A DNA stretch of 64,000 bases from Crambe crambe (GCA_963924555.1 OZ004595.1:6256599-6320598); one strand, 5' to 3'. Positions 35,224-47,527 are shown, numbered from the stretch's first letter. Made by a program: numbers and translations. Notes: a model not told the origin generated them from the sequence alone.

Positions 35224-37395
35224 TTACTGTTTGCCAAGTAGAGAACGCACGAGCCAACGAAAAGCCAATGCTAGCACTACTAAGAATGACATGAGGAGAG
35301 CTGCACAGATAGGATACCATATTGCAGCAATAATAAAGACATAGATGTTAACAATAATGCCAAGAATAATCGATATGATATAGTAGATTATATATCCCAA
35401 CTCAGCACTCTGGATTCCAATGATAGCAGTTATTACAAACGCAAATTGTGAAGCAGAATATACCAAACAGACAAGCACTGTTATAGGGTGGAAACATGGA
35501 TATGTGAGCTTCTTGCAAAAGCCTTTATCGATGAGTTTTTTGAAGTCATTCCGTAAGTTTTCTGCTTCTTTGAGATATTTAGTAACTTCTTGACTTTTTT
35601 TCTCAGCTTCTTTTAGAGCTTTTTCCGGGAAGATAATGTGGCTAGTTCCAGGAGCTTCAAGTAAGCTTAGTAGATTGACACAAATCCCAACGGGGTACTC
35701 ATATACCCAGTAGTAGGTGACGATGAAGAAACTGAGAATGCCTATGACAGGTGTGATGTAGCCAGCAGCCAACATAAACCAGAGAAGACCGCTGATGTGA
35801 ATCGGGTCTGAATCCAGTTTATTTTCATTGTCTTTGATTATTTTCATTCCAATGGCAGCAATCATTAATAGTTGAGCTATCATCTGACCAAGAACATGAA
35901 AGAAGAAAAACAAATGAAAACAGAAACCTCTTTTGGCTGCCCGTTTATCCAGCTGGTCAGATTGCGGGGACGTCTCTTTACAATTTTCCTTCATCTTTTT
36001 TCTCCTTCTGTTAAGACGAATAGAAAGTGCCAATAAGACGGCAAGACGGACGATATAGACATAGAAGAATAGTGATGCAAAGGAAATTACAAATAGAGCA
36101 AAGCTTATCCCACCTGCTGCATCACTGAACATATAAGACTTTCCAACCAGCAGTTCAATCATATCACATATAGTAAGGGGATAGAGGATAAGCTCGGCAA
36201 CCACAATACGAGATGTATCCCACGTCTTTGTTACATAAAGTTTACATTTCTTCTTTAACCTTCCCCTTCTGTCGTCATCATTACGCTCAGCATCTTTTTC
36301 TTTTTCGTTGATGGTATAATTTGTTCCACCATTCCTTCTCTCTTTGTATTTTTTGCAAGCTTCTTTTATACCTTCAGGGGATTCCAGAGATACAACGAGA
36401 TCTATAAGTGCGAGAATTGTTGCAGTTACAGCCAAAGCAAGATGGAGGATATTGTAGACTGCATCATTTCCCAAGCTGAAGGAGGCAGCCGAGAGAGAAA
36501 GACTGATGATTGAAAGAATGAACTCAGTAATGGCTATGAAGTCTCGCAATATCGGTCGTATGAGAGGATTGGCTAAACTTCCAAACTGTTTCCATCCAAT
36601 TTCATTTCCATCATCCAGGACTTCGTTTGTTTCAAGGATAGAAGCAGGTTGATCCCCTCCACTTCGTTGTTTGCAAAGATTTGGGAGTGTTGAATGGCAA
36701 GTACATCGGACCAAAGCTGTGCAGCATTTCCTTCTGCGTCTGTCATTGCAGCAGCTGCAGCAAGTTTTCTTTTCTTGTTTACTTGCAAATACTTTTAGTG
36801 CTTCCCCTATTGCTTTTTGATCCTTTAATTCTTGTCCACTTACTGTCGTATCGCTGTTATCGGAATTATTTTTTTCGGGTTCATTATCAGCACTACTTGA
36901 TAATAATTTCACATCTTCATTATTCACCACAGAATCTTCTTTCGTGTCTTCAATTTTTTCCTCTTCCATTACTTCTACTACTTCTTCCTCTTCCATTTCT
37001 TCTTCTTCCATTGTCTTTTCTTCTTTTTCCATTACTTCTACTACTTCTTCCTCTTCCATTGTCTTTTCTTCTTGTTCCATTACTTCTACTACTTCTTCCT
37101 CTTCCATTACTTGAAGATGTTCTATTGTCTTTTCTTCTTCCTCCTCTTGAAAGTTTTCTATCACATCTTCTTCATCTTTATCTTCTTCACTATTCAGTAG
37201 CATGTTTTCTTGATTCTCAAAGTCAGCATTATCGATTTCTTCACCTTCAGGAGGTGGTTTGTTCATCATTTCAACCCGCAATGGCATCAAACTATCACAT
37301 TCATCCTGCTGATCTTGTTCTTGCTCTGAGCTCTTTATAACGACCTCTTCAAGTACATTTGCATTACCTATCACCATTGAGGAGTCATCAGTCAT
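35224..37395 (-). CDS. Tandem polytopic membrane-protein family, copy C (intact)
   Basis: 723 residues, single exon, start MTDDSSMV. Residues about 1-190 are very acidic with a DECDSLMPLR motif and imperfect repeats of EEEEVVEVME/KEEKTM. Then comes a Cys cluster (KKTCCSCCNDRRRRKCC) that could be palmitoylated or bind metal. The membrane core (about 285-723) contains hydrophobic stretches such as ITEFILSIISLSLSAASFSL, ILHLALAVTATILALIDLVV, VAELILYPLTICDMIELLVG, FVISFASLFFYVYIVRLAVL, FFFFHVLGQMIAQLLMIAAI and YIIYYIISIILGIIVNIYVF, about eight to ten helices. Basic loops (RRRKKMKENCK) lie between. The only fully intact copy in the window. No enzyme or transporter signature seen; function unknown. 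Confidence 0.85.
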   Translation of the reverse strand: MTDDSSMVIGNANVLEEVVIKSSEQEQDQQDECDSLMPLRVEMMNKPPPEGEEIDNADFENQENMLLNSEEDKDEEDVIENFQEEEEEKTIEHLQVMEEEEVVEVMEQEEKTMEEEEVVEVMEKEEKTMEEEEMEEEEVVEVMEEEKIEDTKEDSVVNNEDVKLLSSSADNEPEKNNSDNSDTTVSGQELKDQKAIGEALKVFASKQEKKTCCSCCNDRRRRKCCTALVRCTCHSTLPNLCKQRSGGDQPASILETNEVLDDGNEIGWKQFGSLANPLIRPILRDFIAITEFILSIISLSLSAASFSLGNDAVYNILHLALAVTATILALIDLVVSLESPEGIKEACKKYKERRNGGTNYTINEKEKDAERNDDDRRGRLKKKCKLYVTKTWDTSRIVVAELILYPLTICDMIELLVGKSYMFSDAAGGISFALFVISFASLFFYVYIVRLAVLLALSIRLNRRRKKMKENCKETSPQSDQLDKRAAKRGFCFHLFFFFHVLGQMIAQLLMIAAIGMKIIKDNENKLDSDPIHISGLLWFMLAAGYITPVIGILSFFIVTYYWVYEYPVGICVNLLSLLEAPGTSHIIFPEKALKEAEKKSQEVTKYLKEAENLRNDFKKLIDKGFCKKLTYPCFHPITVLVCLVYSASQFAFVITAIIGIQSAELGYIIYYIISIILGIIVNIYVFIIAAIWYPICAALLMSFLVVLALAFRWLVRSLLGKQ
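36950..37140. repeat. In-frame Glu-rich repeats in copy C
   Basis: Repeated cttcttcctcttccattact-type units on the plus strand, encoding the acidic VVEVME..EEKTMEEEE repeats on the minus strand. The antisense frame is Leu-rich and is only a shadow. Confidence 0.85.
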
Positions 37396-37953
37396 CTTGA
37401 AAACTTTTTTAGGACCTGCTAGCTAGTTATCTGCTATACACACAATTCCAAGCAGAGAACTATATAATTTTTTGCCTGAGAAATACTATTGGTCACACTG
37501 AAATAGGTATCAGAATTTTATTCATAGCTGGAGCTAGCTCTTTCCAAGAAGCTAATCTGATAAGCTAATCTTATCGGTTACCTATGGCTACTTAACCAAC
37601 CTAATTTTGTGGGGCTAAAAAATCAAAGCTCTGGGTACCTTGCACCTACACTCCACAGTAAATATACATCAGAACTTAACTACAGGCATTCTATGCATAC
37701 AACAGAACCTATGACACTCCAAAAGACCACAATCCAAGAACACCATTGCATATACTGATCTCCAAAAGACCTCAAAGCATAACTATTGGGGGATTTCACT
37801 TGAGAAATAGAATATCTAACATTTTTAAAAATGAGATTGAACAAAAAAATCTGAACAAACTAAGTGACTTGGATGGTCGCCTGTTAGTTAATTAGTGATG
37901 TAGTGATGGTAACCTGATGGTATGGTATATTAGATTGGTTATGATGCTCCTAA
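37396..37953. other. Intergenic, copy C promoter to PDE6D 3' end
   Basis: AT-rich, no coding signal recognised. Confidence 0.6.
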
Positions 37954-38690
<737 letters not shown>

Positions 38691-38818
38691 TAGAAGCCTT
38701 CTCCTTCTTGTCTCGTCTCCTTATCTCGGGAAAAACCATAAAAACAGACAGAAGATACAAAGAGGCGTGGTCTTGATATGTGGGCGGGACCTACGAATAT
38801 CACATGCAGGCAGTTAAG
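38691..38818. promoter_or_regulatory. Bidirectional promoter, PDE6D / PEX5
   Basis: 128 bases between divergent start codons. Inferred from layout. Confidence 0.5.
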
Positions 38819-41800
38819 ATGGCTCTACGTGAATTGGTACAGGGAGAGTGTGGGGCTGCTAACCCCTTGGTCCAATGGACATCACACTTCTCTCAGGAAA
38901 AATCAATGCTAAAGGTATTTTGGTGAATTACCTAGAGCCTAGATAGCTGAGCTGTCAATTCTGTCTCTCCATGCTGTAGGGTGGACTTAACCATGACAGA
39001 CTTGCAGACATCACTGTAAGTAGTTTGAATTGTACGATTTTTGAGATGTTTCATTTACTTTGTCATCCTCTCCCTCATTTAGTCACATGACAGACTCACA
39101 GAAGATCAGGTGAGCGAGTGAAGAGCTAATACTGCTCATCAAGTTTGCCCTGGCCTCATCAACTTTACCCTCCACTTGCAGCTGGTCAATGAGTTTCTTG
39201 GATCTAGTCACCAACCAGCTGTTCCACAGACTTACAATATGACAGCACTCCTAGACCAACTCCAGATGACCCAACAAGCCCCGCCCCCCACTCAGCTCCA
39301 CCCCTCCACCCACCAGGGGGGTGAGTTAAGCATTAGTGATCAGGGGAGTGGCCCTGTAATCACATCTTGATATTCTATCACTTTAGATGTCAGAGTTAAG
39401 GAATGGGTGGAAGAGTTTGCCTCTCCTCAAGCCCCTCCCATAGCCCCTCCCATTACTGCCGCTAACGATTGGGCTCGTGAGTTCCAAGAAGAGCAGCAAG
39501 CTTCCACAGAGGCCAGTAATTGGTAAGTTAAGTAGTGTGTGTGGCTACATATGTTAATATCAAGACTATCAGTGTGGTCACCTTGTTGTAGATGAGTTAT
39601 CCCTTAAGTGGAATGGTACTAGCTGTACGAGGGGGGGGGGGGGAGAGTACCCTGTGATTATGGTTTCATTTGTTGGAGGGCAGGGTTAGGGAGTTTGCAC
39701 CTACGGAGGAGGAAAGATGGGTTGAAGAATTTGAGAGTCAGCGACAATCAGATGAGAGAGATCTAGCAGCTGTGGCCAAGGAAATGACGGACACGGTAAC
39801 TGACCCGGCAATCAAAGCCACTGAGGTGAGGGAAGGGAATCAGACCATCTAGAGATTTTATAGTTCATTTGTGACTGTAAATTTCAGTTCATGGATTTCA
39901 TCAAGAAGTTATCAACAGGGGAAGCAGTGTTTGATAATCAGGGAGAGGTGAGTTCTCAAAAGAGTAGCATGTATACTATGATTGTCCTATCTGTGCACAG
40001 GTTGCACTTGGAGGTGGCACCAATGAGTGGGTGGGGGAATTTTTGGAAGGGACGGAGCAGAAAAAAGGTCCCAATGGAGAATATTGGAATCGGTTGGAGA
40101 AAGAGTGGCAAGATTTATCCAAGTAAGAGAATTCATGCCCAAGTGAAAGGTGAAAGTTTAATCACCACCTTCTTCTTCTTCTCTATCTCTCACTCACTCA
40201 CTCACTCACTCACTTACTCACTCATAGACAAGAAGACCATCCCTGGTTGTCAGAATTTGAATCAACTCCAAAGTACAAGTTCCAAGAGAATAACCCTTTA
40301 CAAGGTATAGAACAGCCTCTGGAGGAAGGGTTAAGACGACTGGCAGAGGGTGACCTGCCCAGTGCTGTGCTGTTGTTTGAGGCAGAAGTGCAGGCTCGTC
40401 CGGAGAGTGTGCAAGGCTGGCAACTGCTGGGTAGCACACAAGCTGACAATGAGCAGGATGTAGCAGCCATTGCTGCTCTCCACAAGTGAGCTGAACTTAT
40501 GAACTTTCATATTATCAAAGACTTACTGATTAACTCCTTTCTCTTCTCCAGATGCCTAGAGCTGGATCCGAGCAATTTGCCAGCATATATGAGCCTGGCA
40601 GTTTGCTACACCAACGAGTCTCAGCAGACCAAGGTACAACGCCTGCCCGTCTACAGGCTGCCTGCCCTCCAGGCAGACCTCAACTGCTACACCACTTACC
40701 CAGCTAGCCGGGGGAAGGTATACACCATCCCTCCACCCCCATACATGTGCCCGTGTAGCAATGGAACCCCCTCTAATTATCCCCAATGAAATTGAAATGA
40801 GGAAGTCCCTGTAAAGATAATACATTAGTGATTCCATAGGCTAGAGCCTAATAATGGCTAATTATGTCGAGTTTGTTTACTTATATGTGTAGGCTCTTGA
40901 TTCTCTACGAAATTGGCTTCTTAATAATCCGAAGTGAGTCGATTTACTAATGATTTACTTTGAGCCCCTGATGTTAATTAGATGATGTTGTTATGCTCAG
41001 GTACTCGTCCCTAGTACCCAGTGGAGCTGCGGCTAAAACCACACCTCCTTTCACCCCTTCCTTCATGACCAAGTGAGAATCTAGTTTTCTGAGATTAATC
41101 TCATTAGACCACATCAAAGGGATTAAGGCAGTGAGTGGGTTGGGTTCTCCCTCTTTCCTGCTGTCTTGAAGGCCTTGGGAAGAACACTTGAATATGACTG
41201 ATTTCAATTTGTTGATTTCCATTAGAGAGGATCATGCTGAGGTTAGAGACCTTTACTTGGCAGCTGCTCAGAGGTCTCCAGAGAGAGTTGATTGTGACGT
41301 CCAAGTTGGCCTTGGGGTCCTGTTCAACCTGTCAAACGAGTATGATAAGGCTGTGGACTGCTTCACTGCAGCTCTGCAGGTCAAACCTGATGTGAGTAAA
41401 CGGGTTATAATAGTCGATGAATGAGAATAATGGTTTTGTGATGACTCCATCCAGGATGCAATGTTATGGAATAAACTGGGGGCTACTCTTGCGAACAGCA
41501 GTATGAGCGAAAAGGCAGTGGAGGCTTATCGGAAAGCACTGGAGCTCCTGCCTGGATTCACACGTTCTCGCTACAACCTAGGTGTCAGCTGCATCAATCT
41601 TGGGGCTTACAAGTTAGTACGCATGTCATTCATTAACTAGAAATTACTGTCGTGTGATAATCATGTGACCAATAACGTAATCACATTGTGACAGGGAAGC
41701 TGTGGAACATTTCCTGACTGCCCTGAACCTTCAACGTCAAGCCAAGGGTCCCCAAGCTGAGGGTTTAAATCAGAGTCAAATGTCCGAGAGCATATGGTCT

Positions 41801-41902
41801 ACACTTCGTCTTGCCGTATCCCTCAGTGGCAGACCAGAACTCCAATCAGCCGTGCATGAACAAAACATTGACTCCCTAATGAGAGAATTTGGCATAGAAT
41901 GA
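38819..41902 (+). CDS. PEX5: Peroxisomal targeting signal 1 receptor PEX5
   Basis: Multi-exon gene for the cycling cytosolic receptor that imports PTS1 proteins into peroxisomes. The N-terminus [20 protein letters not shown] keeps the conserved Cys at position 10 used for export ubiquitination. Several WxxxF/Y docking motifs for PEX14/PEX13 are visible: WTSHF, WVEEF (twice), WAREF and WVGEF. The C-terminal TPR array spans roughly 40250-41890, including [43 protein letters not shown] and [20 protein letters not shown]. It ends with LMREFGIE. The last exon is about 41697-41902. Short exons around 38977-39120 encode [12 protein letters not shown] and SHDRLTEDQ. Convergent with the SAND-SAM gene. 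Confidence 0.93.
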
Positions 41903-42205
41903 TAACTGCTTGAGTGAAAGTAAAGTTATCATGACAAAATTATTTATTAAATCTTTTTTCAATTGCACCGAAGAATAATAGATAATTGTATGAGGTTGGG
42001 CAGTAGTATAGTGAACAATACAGATACATACCAACAAGAGATTAATAACAGCTGCATTCTACACACATACGATAAGAAGCAGATATCAGAAGAACAATCA
42101 AGCAAAACAACAGTATAACATGAGTTAGGGGAGTTCAGAGTCACAAAACGAAAAGCATTTCACAGGAGGGGAGAAGTGGCAACAGCTAGATATGAAGGTC
42201 AAAGG
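41903..42205. other. Convergent intergenic, PEX5 / SAND-SAM
   Basis: Shared 3' region, AT-rich, polyadenylation-type sequence likely. Nothing else seen. Confidence 0.6.
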
Positions 42206-43918
42206 TTAGGTGAGTGGCGGGTGCCTTAGTCTGTTGATGGTGTCCAGGAGTCGGAGGGTAGGACCTAACTTCATGCTGAATCTTTCCAGCAGATGGTGCT
42301 CTCTTAATAGGAACAGGCTCTTGCCATTGATGTCGCATTCTTGAAACGAGTTTGCATAATCACTAAAACCCTGGAGTCTCAAGAACTCTGCAACTTCTTC
42401 TGCATCCCAGTCGACAGGTTTTTCCGCATATGTGCCCAGCTCTGTTCTGTAACCAGTTGGTTTGCGATGCGAGGAGCGCCTAGACCTTCGTGGCAAGAAA
42501 TCTGAAGCATCTACAAAAAAAAAAAAAAAAAAGAAAAAAAAATCCAAGGTTTTAAGGGGGCAGTTCTGACTCTAAAATCATTATGGTGGAACCTCAAAGA
42601 GGACAAACCCCTCAACTTTTATGCATAGACTTATGCAAAACAGCCTCCAACCACTCTACAAAGGACAAAAGGCCGGGTCCCAAGTGTGCCCATTATTCGG
42701 TGCTTACATCATAGTGTATCAATGCCTTTTCCCTGGAGGAAATATCATTCAGAGGGTATTTTTTGGGAGAGGATATGGACGTACAGTCTGAATTGAAGGG
42801 TTAATCGTATGCACATACCTATCACTCCATCTCCAGACTCATTATCTGGGGTCTTGTTTGGTCTATATTCATCTTCATTAGAACTTACTTCTTGAGCTAA
42901 TTCTACAGATTATATAGACGAGCAAAAAAGTAACAAGTTATAAAAATTGATTTCGCTTACCACCACTAGGGGACCACACTCGCTGATTTTTAGGAGGCCG
43001 GCCTCTTTTTTTCCTCTTGATTCCAGAACCTGAACCTGCCAGTTTTTGTTCTGTCATTGCGTCCACTAAGGCTTCCGACTCCTCTGACATCTCTAAAGCC
43101 CCACCCATTGTCCCATGTTCCATCTCATCGGGGGCTTGTGATGAGATATGACCCGGACCACCACTGCCATGGGAACCATCTGCACCGGCCTGACTGAGTC
43201 TCCTTCTCTTAGCAGCTAACGCCATGACCCCCTCCTGTCTTCGAAGGTCCTCATCTTCACCTTGACAGATACTACACGAACATGTCTTCAAATGTTCTCT
43301 AAATAAACCGTCACTAATATGCTCTTTGAGACATCGACCATCTAGTCTGATACTTCTCTTCCAATCTTTAGAGCTCTGTCGGCCTGAAATCGCCTGAAAC
43401 TCATTAGGTGTGATCCAGCGACCTTTGAAACACACACACTTTCCTATAGAGCCTCTAGCAAACCTGTGTTTGTAGAACTTTGCCTCATTGCCTGCACACG
43501 TGACTACTATGTAAGGTCCTATGTCGTCCTCCTTCCATACACCGGAAGGCTGAGACGTGCTCTCCGCCGAGCTGGAGCTACTGGACTCCTCCCCACTGCT
43601 GCTGCTTCCAGAATCACTCGACCCACTGCTTGAACTTTCCCTGTCATCATCTACAACCAGCAGCTCCTCCCCGTTCATCTCTTCTGGATCTGGGTGGGGT
43701 TCTTTCCGTCCGTTGGTGTGCCTTTTGGCAGCGTGTCCAGATGTACCAGCTGAGGGGGTGGAGTAAGGCTTTAGTCCGACAGTTGCCAGCTTCTCTGCTT
43801 GCTTGCTGTCCATATAACACAAGTCTGGTGCTATAAAGGATTCTCCCACACGCTCTCCTAGGTTCAAAAGGCTATGGTAGCCTCTCCTTGGACTGTTTAA
43901 GCTTCCTTCAGAAGCCAC
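42206..43918 (-). CDS. SAND-domain DNA-binding protein with C-terminal SAM domain
   Basis: Three exons in phase (43918-42961, 42902-42819, 42510-42206), 448 residues. After a Ser/Glu-rich region, a SAND domain lies at about residues 135-225: YIVVTCAGNEAKFYKHRF, then GKCVCFKGRWITPNEFQAI. The family's DNA-contact segment KDWKRSIRLDG follows, then a Cys/His group (CLKEH ... HLKTCSCSICQ) as in GMEB-type zinc modules. An AT-hook-like KRKKRGRPPK follows at about 310. The last exon is a SAM domain (DWDAEEVAEFLRLQGFSDYA ... FSMKLGPTLRLLDTINRL) of the Polycomb type (KLGP motif) that often polymerises. Likely a chromatin or transcription regulator. I know of no standard family with exactly SAND plus SAM. 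Confidence 0.85.
42577..42706. repeat. Short palindromic interspersed repeat (GTGGAACCTC family)
   Basis: Begins ggtggaacctcaaagaggac and ends caagtgtgcccattattcgg, the inverse of the start of the copy at 18813 (ccgaataatggacacacttg). Lies in an intron of the SAND-SAM gene. Confidence 0.7.
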
Positions 43919-44068
43919 TTGTTGCAGCTCTGGACCCGCCAGCTTATGCTCTGTATCCCTTGATCGCGCGTGCTATTGTTTTATCATTACGTAATACGAT
44001 AATATTTGATTATATATATAGCATGATCGATCTAGTCAGATTGGGCCTTAAGTGTTCTTTTCTTTCTT

Positions 44069-44116
44069 TGTTTTTTTTTTGTTTTTTTTTGTTTTTTTTT
44101 GTTTTTTTTTGTTTTT
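44069..44116. repeat. GTTTTTTTTT tandem repeat at GMPS copy 1 3' end
   Basis: About five units of g followed by eight to nine t, reaching the stop codon of GMPS copy 1. Absent at the same place in copy 2 (49017), so it arose after the duplication. On the coding strand it reads as A-rich, immediately after the stop. Confidence 0.85.
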
Positions 44117-47100
44117 CACTCCCATTCAGTGGTTCCAGGAGGCTTGGACGTAAGATCATAAAGGATTCTGGAGATCCCTGATACCCTCTTCAGAGCATGC
44201 ACCATCTCTTCTAAAACCTGGTATTACATGCACAACAAAACACACAGATATGAAGACACTTCACAGAGAAACTATGGAATCCCAATCAATTCATCAGTTA
44301 TACAAGTTTGTATAACATTACTCAGTGTATAATTCACTCCAACAATATGTATATAACTCACTTCTAAGGGTAAGTCAATCCCAGGAATGGCAGGAACTCC
44401 AGTCATGAAGTCGGTGGTGATGAAAGTTCTGATGGCGACGGATCTCTGGCAAGAAGGAATAGGAGGTCTCAGGTTTGGGTCCCGGTCAAAGTGGAGTGGG
44501 AGGAGAATCACTGGCATTTGACTGACACAGTCCATGGCATCTGGAGGTGAGCGAATGAGTGGAATCAATCAACATGGATCTTATTATTTATTGACATACC
44601 GTGTTCTGTTAAAATTCTGTTGACTAGGTGATCACAGATGCGTAGAGTCTCGAGGACACCTCTTGTCAGATAGGTGGGTGTGATATCCTCTATAGGACCC
44701 ATAATCGCTGGTCCAAACACCCATGCAACTCTGAAATAATCAGTATCTCCATTTATTGCACACCCTGATAATCTGACCTAACCTGTTGATGTTGTGGCAG
44801 ATGCGTGGTATGATTTTAGCCACTGTAATGAGGTCCTTCCAGCGGACTTCAGAATGACTGGACGAGAGAGCAGCCACATAACTATAAGTCCTACCATCCC
44901 CCTAAAAATACAGTAGAGAAGAGAAAAAATTTAAGGATTATGCTTAGCTCTGTATATCAAGATTGGCTTAAACAAATCGATTTACAAGCTTACCTGTACA
45001 CCTACAGTATGAATAGGTAGGAGGGTGGCAGAGAAAGGGTGACTCTCACTGAGTTGGAAGAGGATCTCTTGCTCCTCCTTTGCCAGTAGCTGCACGAGGT
45101 CATTTATGCCTGGTGCAGAGGCTTTGTAGGACTGGCTGAAGTTGGCAAAGAGATTCAAGTTGTGATTTGTGGTAGCAAAGTCAGTACGCATGAAGGGCTC
45201 AGCCTGGCAAATGACACGAATAGCCAACCCTGGACCTATGATGTGATAGAGATCACTTAATTAACAAGCAATAAACACCAGGCCTGTTGATGGTTATATA
45301 TTCTACAGTACCTGGAAAGGGATGTCGATTTACGAGTGATTTTGGTAGTCCCAGAGATTCTCCAAGTGCTTTAACTTCATCCTTATGAAACTCAGCCAGA
45401 GGCTCCACTACCCTGCCCTAAGATATACCACAAAACACTACTGAAATGGGATAATAATGATAAAGTAAGGGAGCTCACCAATTCTCTGAGCTCACGGACC
45501 AACTGAGTATCATTATGATGAGTCTTAATGACGCGTGCATTGCCACTGGCCATGTTAGAGGCACTCTCTATCAAGTCAGGACGGAGTGTCCCTGAAAAAA
45601 AAAGGAAAATTTGAAACTTCCCAAGATAATTAGCAATTTACCTTGTGCCAAGAAGACTTTATCAGCTTGTAAGTCCAGATCCAACATAGCTTCATTGGCT
45701 ATCTTGATAAAGGTGTCTCCTATGATCCTTCTCTTTTCTTCAGGATTAGTGACGGCATGCAGGGGAGCTGTCACATGCTGCTGCATAAGTCCATCCTCAT
45801 CGAAGCCGGAGATTACGGTACCACTCGTGTAGAACCTCAAGGAAGCATCCACAGCTAGTGAAGAATAAAAGAGGATTATCTTCTATAGATGCAGTGGGTG
45901 GGGCTGTGTAATTACAATGGAGATGAAGGCCCAAAGCTTCCAGAGATTCCTTGACTGCCTTGCTCTCATCCTTACGCATGAAGCCATTGTCAATGTGTAG
46001 AGCTATCACGTTTTCTGGGCCCAGGGCAGCATTGAGGAGGGCAGTGCACACCGCACTATCAACACCTCCACTCACCAGTGACTAGGGAAGAAAAGAACAA
46101 ACCCACTTGGATCAGACTCACCGACTTGGACCAGACCCACTTGGGGACTGGATCCATTTGACTGAAACTACTTGGCACACTTACCAACACTTTAGAATGT
46201 CCCACTTTTCTTCGGATGTATTTGATACATGAAGTCTCACGGCTTTGCAGAGTGAAGTTACCACTACACCCTGCAACCTACAACAGAAGATAAACACATG
46301 TAATATCACTCCTTGGTTCCATTACAGTGGAGCCTCCCAATAATGGATACGCTCTTTTCTCCTTTGTAGAGAAGTTGGAGGTTATTTTGTATACAAAGGA
46401 TTGTCTTTGTTGAAAGGTTCCAAGTGTCCTTTATTGGAAGTTCCGCTGTTAAACTGACTAACAGTGTACACAAAGTTCTTCAAGATGTCTCTGCCGTTCA
46501 CTGTCAAGTCCACTTCAGGATGGAACTGGACCCCATATATGGGCAAGGTCTTGTGTTGTATAGCTGCCACTAGGTTTCCAGACATACCCACCACCTCCAG
46601 GCAGCTGGCTAGGTTGGCTATGGAGTCTCCATGTGTCAGGAGTACATCTTGCTTGGACTCCAGTCCAGTGAAAAGAGGACAACCTTATACAAAGGAGGGA
46701 GGGAGGAGAAGGCCAAATCATAAGATGCAAACTACCAAGAGAAAGGTGTGTATAAGCTTATCCACTGTATAGATATTGTGCTTTTAAATGGAAGGTTATC
46801 TGTGCCCTTATTTGGAGGTTCATTAAAAGACCTGTACTTGTCTTGATTTCCACAGTGAACTGTCCATCTTCACGTGCTTTCTTCTTCCCAATAGTCCCTC
46901 CAAAGTGTTTATTGATGAGGTGGAAGCCATAACAAATCCCCAAAATTGGCAAGCCACAGGAAAAGATGGAGGGGTCATAGGGAAGCATGTTCTTGTCGTT
47001 CACACCATTAGGGCTCCCACTGATAATGATAGCTCTAAAGTGTCAGTAAAATTATTAACACATGGATGATGCCACTTAAGTCTGGTGGTGCCGACCCTTT

Positions 47101-47527
47101 ACCCACCCCAAGAAAAAGGTCGCCGCCACCAGACTAACCTGAAGGCCTTTTCTTTAAAAGTTGAAGCTGGTGTATCCAATGGAAATAGCACACACTCCAC
47201 CTTTAATTCACAAATTCTCCTGTCTATGACCTGACAACCGATATTAGCTATTAATTTTTACATGAACATTCTACATATCACCTTTCCATACTGTGCCCCT
47301 GCATCCAGCAAAGCCACCCTGTCAGGTTCTAACCCAGTGCTTGTGATACTAATGCTGGACAATCCATCCATGTCTGATATGGATTTCTTCTTAAAAACAT
47401 GGTGCTCCACCAATACATTCGAAGACTCATCCTTTTCTGTTATATCTGACCTAACACGCTTCCTAGTGACTGCTAATTTATTACTAACGTCGCTGGAGTC
47501 ACGAGAAGAATCCGCATCTTCATCCAT
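44116..47527 (-). CDS. GMPS: GMP synthetase (glutamine-hydrolysing), copy 1
   Basis: Multi-exon gene converting XMP to GMP in purine synthesis, cytosolic/nuclear. Start [12 protein letters not shown] at 47527; end PPGTTEWE with TGA at 44116-44118, the canonical GMPS C-terminus. Class I glutaminase domain: [18 protein letters not shown], nucleophile Cys in [20 protein letters not shown], and His/Glu in [13 protein letters not shown]-pyrophosphatase: P-loop [16 protein letters not shown]. Dimerisation domain: [44 protein letters not shown] and [20 protein letters not shown]. It looks intact. Almost the same exon series is repeated at 49017-52372. Introns carry copy-specific repeats at 46322 and 47079. 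Confidence 0.93.
46322..46450. repeat. GTGGAACCTC-family repeat in GMPS copy 1 intron
   Basis: Starts cagtggagcctcccaataat and ends ttggaagttccgctg, so the ends are inverted. The same intron in GMPS copy 2 (51190-51250) keeps both ends but lacks most of the middle. Confidence 0.7.
47079..47137. repeat. Small inverted-repeat insertion (MITE-like) in GMPS copy 1
   Basis: About 20-base inverted ends: gtctggtggtgccgaccctt and aaaggtcgccgccaccagac, with a few mismatches and a short spacer. GMPS copy 2 has no counterpart in the equivalent intron (about 51925), so it looks like an insertion after duplication. Confidence 0.75.

Noticed and set aside
36681-37340. Leu/Pro-rich plus-strand frame of 219 codons
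   Set aside because: Antisense shadow of the Glu-rich repeats of membrane-protein copy C.
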